Assembly (NCBI GenBank): GCA_034432655.1
Contig: DAOUBP010000173.1
Span: forward strand, 1 to 15,910
DNA length: 15,910 nucleotides
Reading direction: 5' to 3'
Source of the DNA: DAOUBP01 sp034432655
GTDB lineage: Bacteria; Chloroflexota; Anaerolineae; CG2-30-64-16
The position numbers and the translations under genes were made by a program. The notes beneath the pieces are model-generated. The model did not search any database and had not been told where the DNA came from. It saw only the letters and a program-made list of their open reading frames with translations. How positions within the stretch are numbered: position 1 is the first letter of the stretch; each line of letters starts with the position of its first letter. Positions 14,706-15,910 of the stretch are shown here, in pieces.

Positions 14706-15788
14706 TTATCTGTTGTCTCCATAAGATTCAGTGCACTCATTCCCTTCTCTTTCTTGGCACCAGACCTCCGTGCTCTCCAACGCATACACCGCAAACGTCG
14801 CCAGCCAGTGCTCGCCCATGTAATCGCCGCTCGCCACGCCGGTCAGGCCCGCGGCCAGATGGCGCGCGGCCGCGGCGGCCAGCACCGCGCGGCGCGGGTC
14901 ATCCCCCGGCAGTGCGGCCGCAATGGCAGCCATGTGCCATGCCCGGCTCAGGTTCAAACCGTCCAGATGGACGAGCTGGCCATCACGCCGGTCGGTGACG
15001 GTTGCCGGGGCCAGAAGGTTGGCCGGCTCGCCTGCAGCCAGGCCGGGCAAGAAGTCAGCAAGCCAGCCGGGGAACTCGGCCGGGGGCAGCACGCGGCGCA
15101 TCAGATCGGCCTCGGCCAGGCAGGGCGAGAAGAAGTCGTTGCCGCTCGGCTCCCAATCTGCCGGGCAGTTGCGGTCGGCAGCGTAGTAGTCCAGGCTGCG
15201 TCGGATGACCAGGTCGCGCAGCGCAGTGTGCCCGACCGCGCGCGCGTAGTCCAGCGCGAACGCCAGCCCGAACGCGGTGTTGGGATGCGTGCCGACGCGA
15301 ATGGGGTAGGTCTGTTTTGGCAGGAAGTCGAGGTAACGCGCGACGATGATGTCAACCAGCGGCGCCAATGCGGCCGACCAGCGGCGGCCGTCGGGATCAT
15401 GCCAGGTGTTCAGCTCTTCAGCCAGTTTGAGCAGCCAGGCCCAGCCATAGGTCCGCTCGAAACCGCTGCGCCCCGGCGCCTGAAAGTAGGCGGCCTCCGC
15501 GGCCAGGTTCGCCTCGGTCAGGTTGGCCGCCAGCCCAGCGCGGATCGCTTCCGCTTCCGGCAGGTCGGGGAAGCGGCGCAGCAGGTGCGCCAGCAGCCAG
15601 TGGCCGTGGACGGCCGAGTGCCAGTCGAAGCAGCCGTAGAATGCCGGGTGTAACATCCGTGGGGTCGCGATGTCGTCCGGGCCGGTGATGACGTGTCCCG
15701 GCTGGTACGGGTACTCGCGGCCGATGCAGTGCAGCGCCAGGCCGGCGAAGCGGCTGGCGAGGGCAGGGGTGAGCGCGTAGGTCGGCAT
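14706..15788 (-). CDS. DUF2891 family protein
   Basis: I recognise this 360-residue protein as resembling DUF2891, a family of unknown function with an all-helical, probably alpha/alpha-toroid fold (inference). Motifs typical of the family are HPAFYGCFDWHSAVHGHWLL (about 47-66), a mid-protein HPNTAFGLAFALDYAR, WEPSGNDFFSPCLAEADLMR, HLDGLNLSRAWHM and GDYMGEHWLATFAVYAL at the C-terminus; the conserved His, Trp and Asp residues suggest an enzyme. No signal peptide or membrane segment is evident. I choose the ATG at 15788 (MPTYALTP) because AAGGA lies 6 bases before it; a frame 16 codons longer lacks this. It is upstream of the reductase and outside the attenuated unit, so a role in BCAA synthesis is not implied. 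Confidence 0.85.
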   Translation of the reverse strand: MPTYALTPALASRFAGLALHCIGREYPYQPGHVITGPDDIATPRMLHPAFYGCFDWHSAVHGHWLLAHLLRRFPDLPEAEAIRAGLAANLTEANLAAEAAYFQAPGRSGFERTYGWAWLLKLAEELNTWHDPDGRRWSAALAPLVDIIVARYLDFLPKQTYPIRVGTHPNTAFGLAFALDYARAVGHTALRDLVIRRSLDYYAADRNCPADWEPSGNDFFSPCLAEADLMRRVLPPAEFPGWLADFLPGLAAGEPANLLAPATVTDRRDGQLVHLDGLNLSRAWHMAAIAAALPGDDPRRAVLAAAAARHLAAGLTGVASGDYMGEHWLATFAVYALESTEVWCQEREGNECTESYGDNR

Positions 15789-15910
15789 GGTGTATCCTTG
15801 CTTTGTGGCCGAATGTGCGCGCCGAATGATGAACATTAAGAAAATAAACCGGTAATCGCCTTCTCCGGAGTGCTGTGCGTCTCGTGCGCTCGCCCGGCGA
15901 TGAAGTCGCC

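Noticed and set aside
15841..15910. Palindrome at the right edge (GGCGA-TGAAG-TCGCC at 15896-15910)
   Set aside because: It may be the start of another dispersed inverted repeat, but it is cut by the window end and cannot be judged; no gene is visible in 15789-15910.

Overview
This window is a GC-rich bacterial segment carrying a near-complete branched-chain amino acid (BCAA) biosynthesis supercluster. Every gene I can support is on the minus strand, so transcription runs from the high coordinates to the low ones. In transcription order the genes are: a DUF2891-family gene, a glyoxylate/hydroxypyruvate reductase gene, then a promoter and attenuator leader, followed by ilvB, ilvN, ilvC, a four-helix-bundle (S23/IVP-family) gene, leuA, leuC, leuD, an unannotated 52-residue ORF, cimA, leuB, a citrate synthase gene and the 5' part of ilvD, which runs off the left edge. 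The gene content, long compact cluster, degenerate repeat arrays and use of citramalate synthase suggest a Chloroflexota (Anaerolineae/Caldilineae-like) organism. That taxonomic guess rests on general resemblance and is not proven by the sequence.

The pathway logic is coherent. IlvB/IlvN, IlvC and IlvD make the common valine/isoleucine intermediates. LeuA, LeuC/LeuD and LeuB make 2-oxoisocaproate for leucine. CimA with the same LeuCD and LeuB can supply 2-oxobutyrate for isoleucine from pyruvate and acetyl-CoA, which fits the absence of an ilvA in this window. No transaminase (IlvE) is present. The citrate synthase next to leuB is a metabolic outlier: it belongs to the TCA cycle, whose later steps use relatives of LeuCD and LeuB.

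The most informative non-coding region is 13202-13621, between the reductase gene and ilvB. It holds a consensus-like sigma70 promoter (TTGACA, 17 bases, TACAGT) and a 28-codon leader peptide in which 10 residues are Leu, Ile or Val. A 10-bp pause-type hairpin lies inside that leader. A segment at the end of the leader can pair with the 5' arm of a downstream 12-bp terminator followed by a U-tract. This is the full anatomy of ribosome-mediated attenuation. A second terminator-like hairpin with six Us lies between this attenuator and the ilvB start.

The second theme is repeats. Most gaps inside the cluster hold a stem-forming array of short degenerate units, often beginning at or overlapping the stop codon of the upstream gene. 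The sequence family changes from gap to gap: about 8-bp CACAAAG units, 7-bp GTATTCC/GTACGGA units (three gaps), 8-bp ACCAA/ACTGG units, and 6-bp CCTYAR units that bracket the four-helix-bundle gene. Two further palindromic elements appear to sit in frame inside genes: about 17 codons in leuB and about 24 codons in cimA. Both genes remain open, and without these segments both proteins return to about their usual family length.
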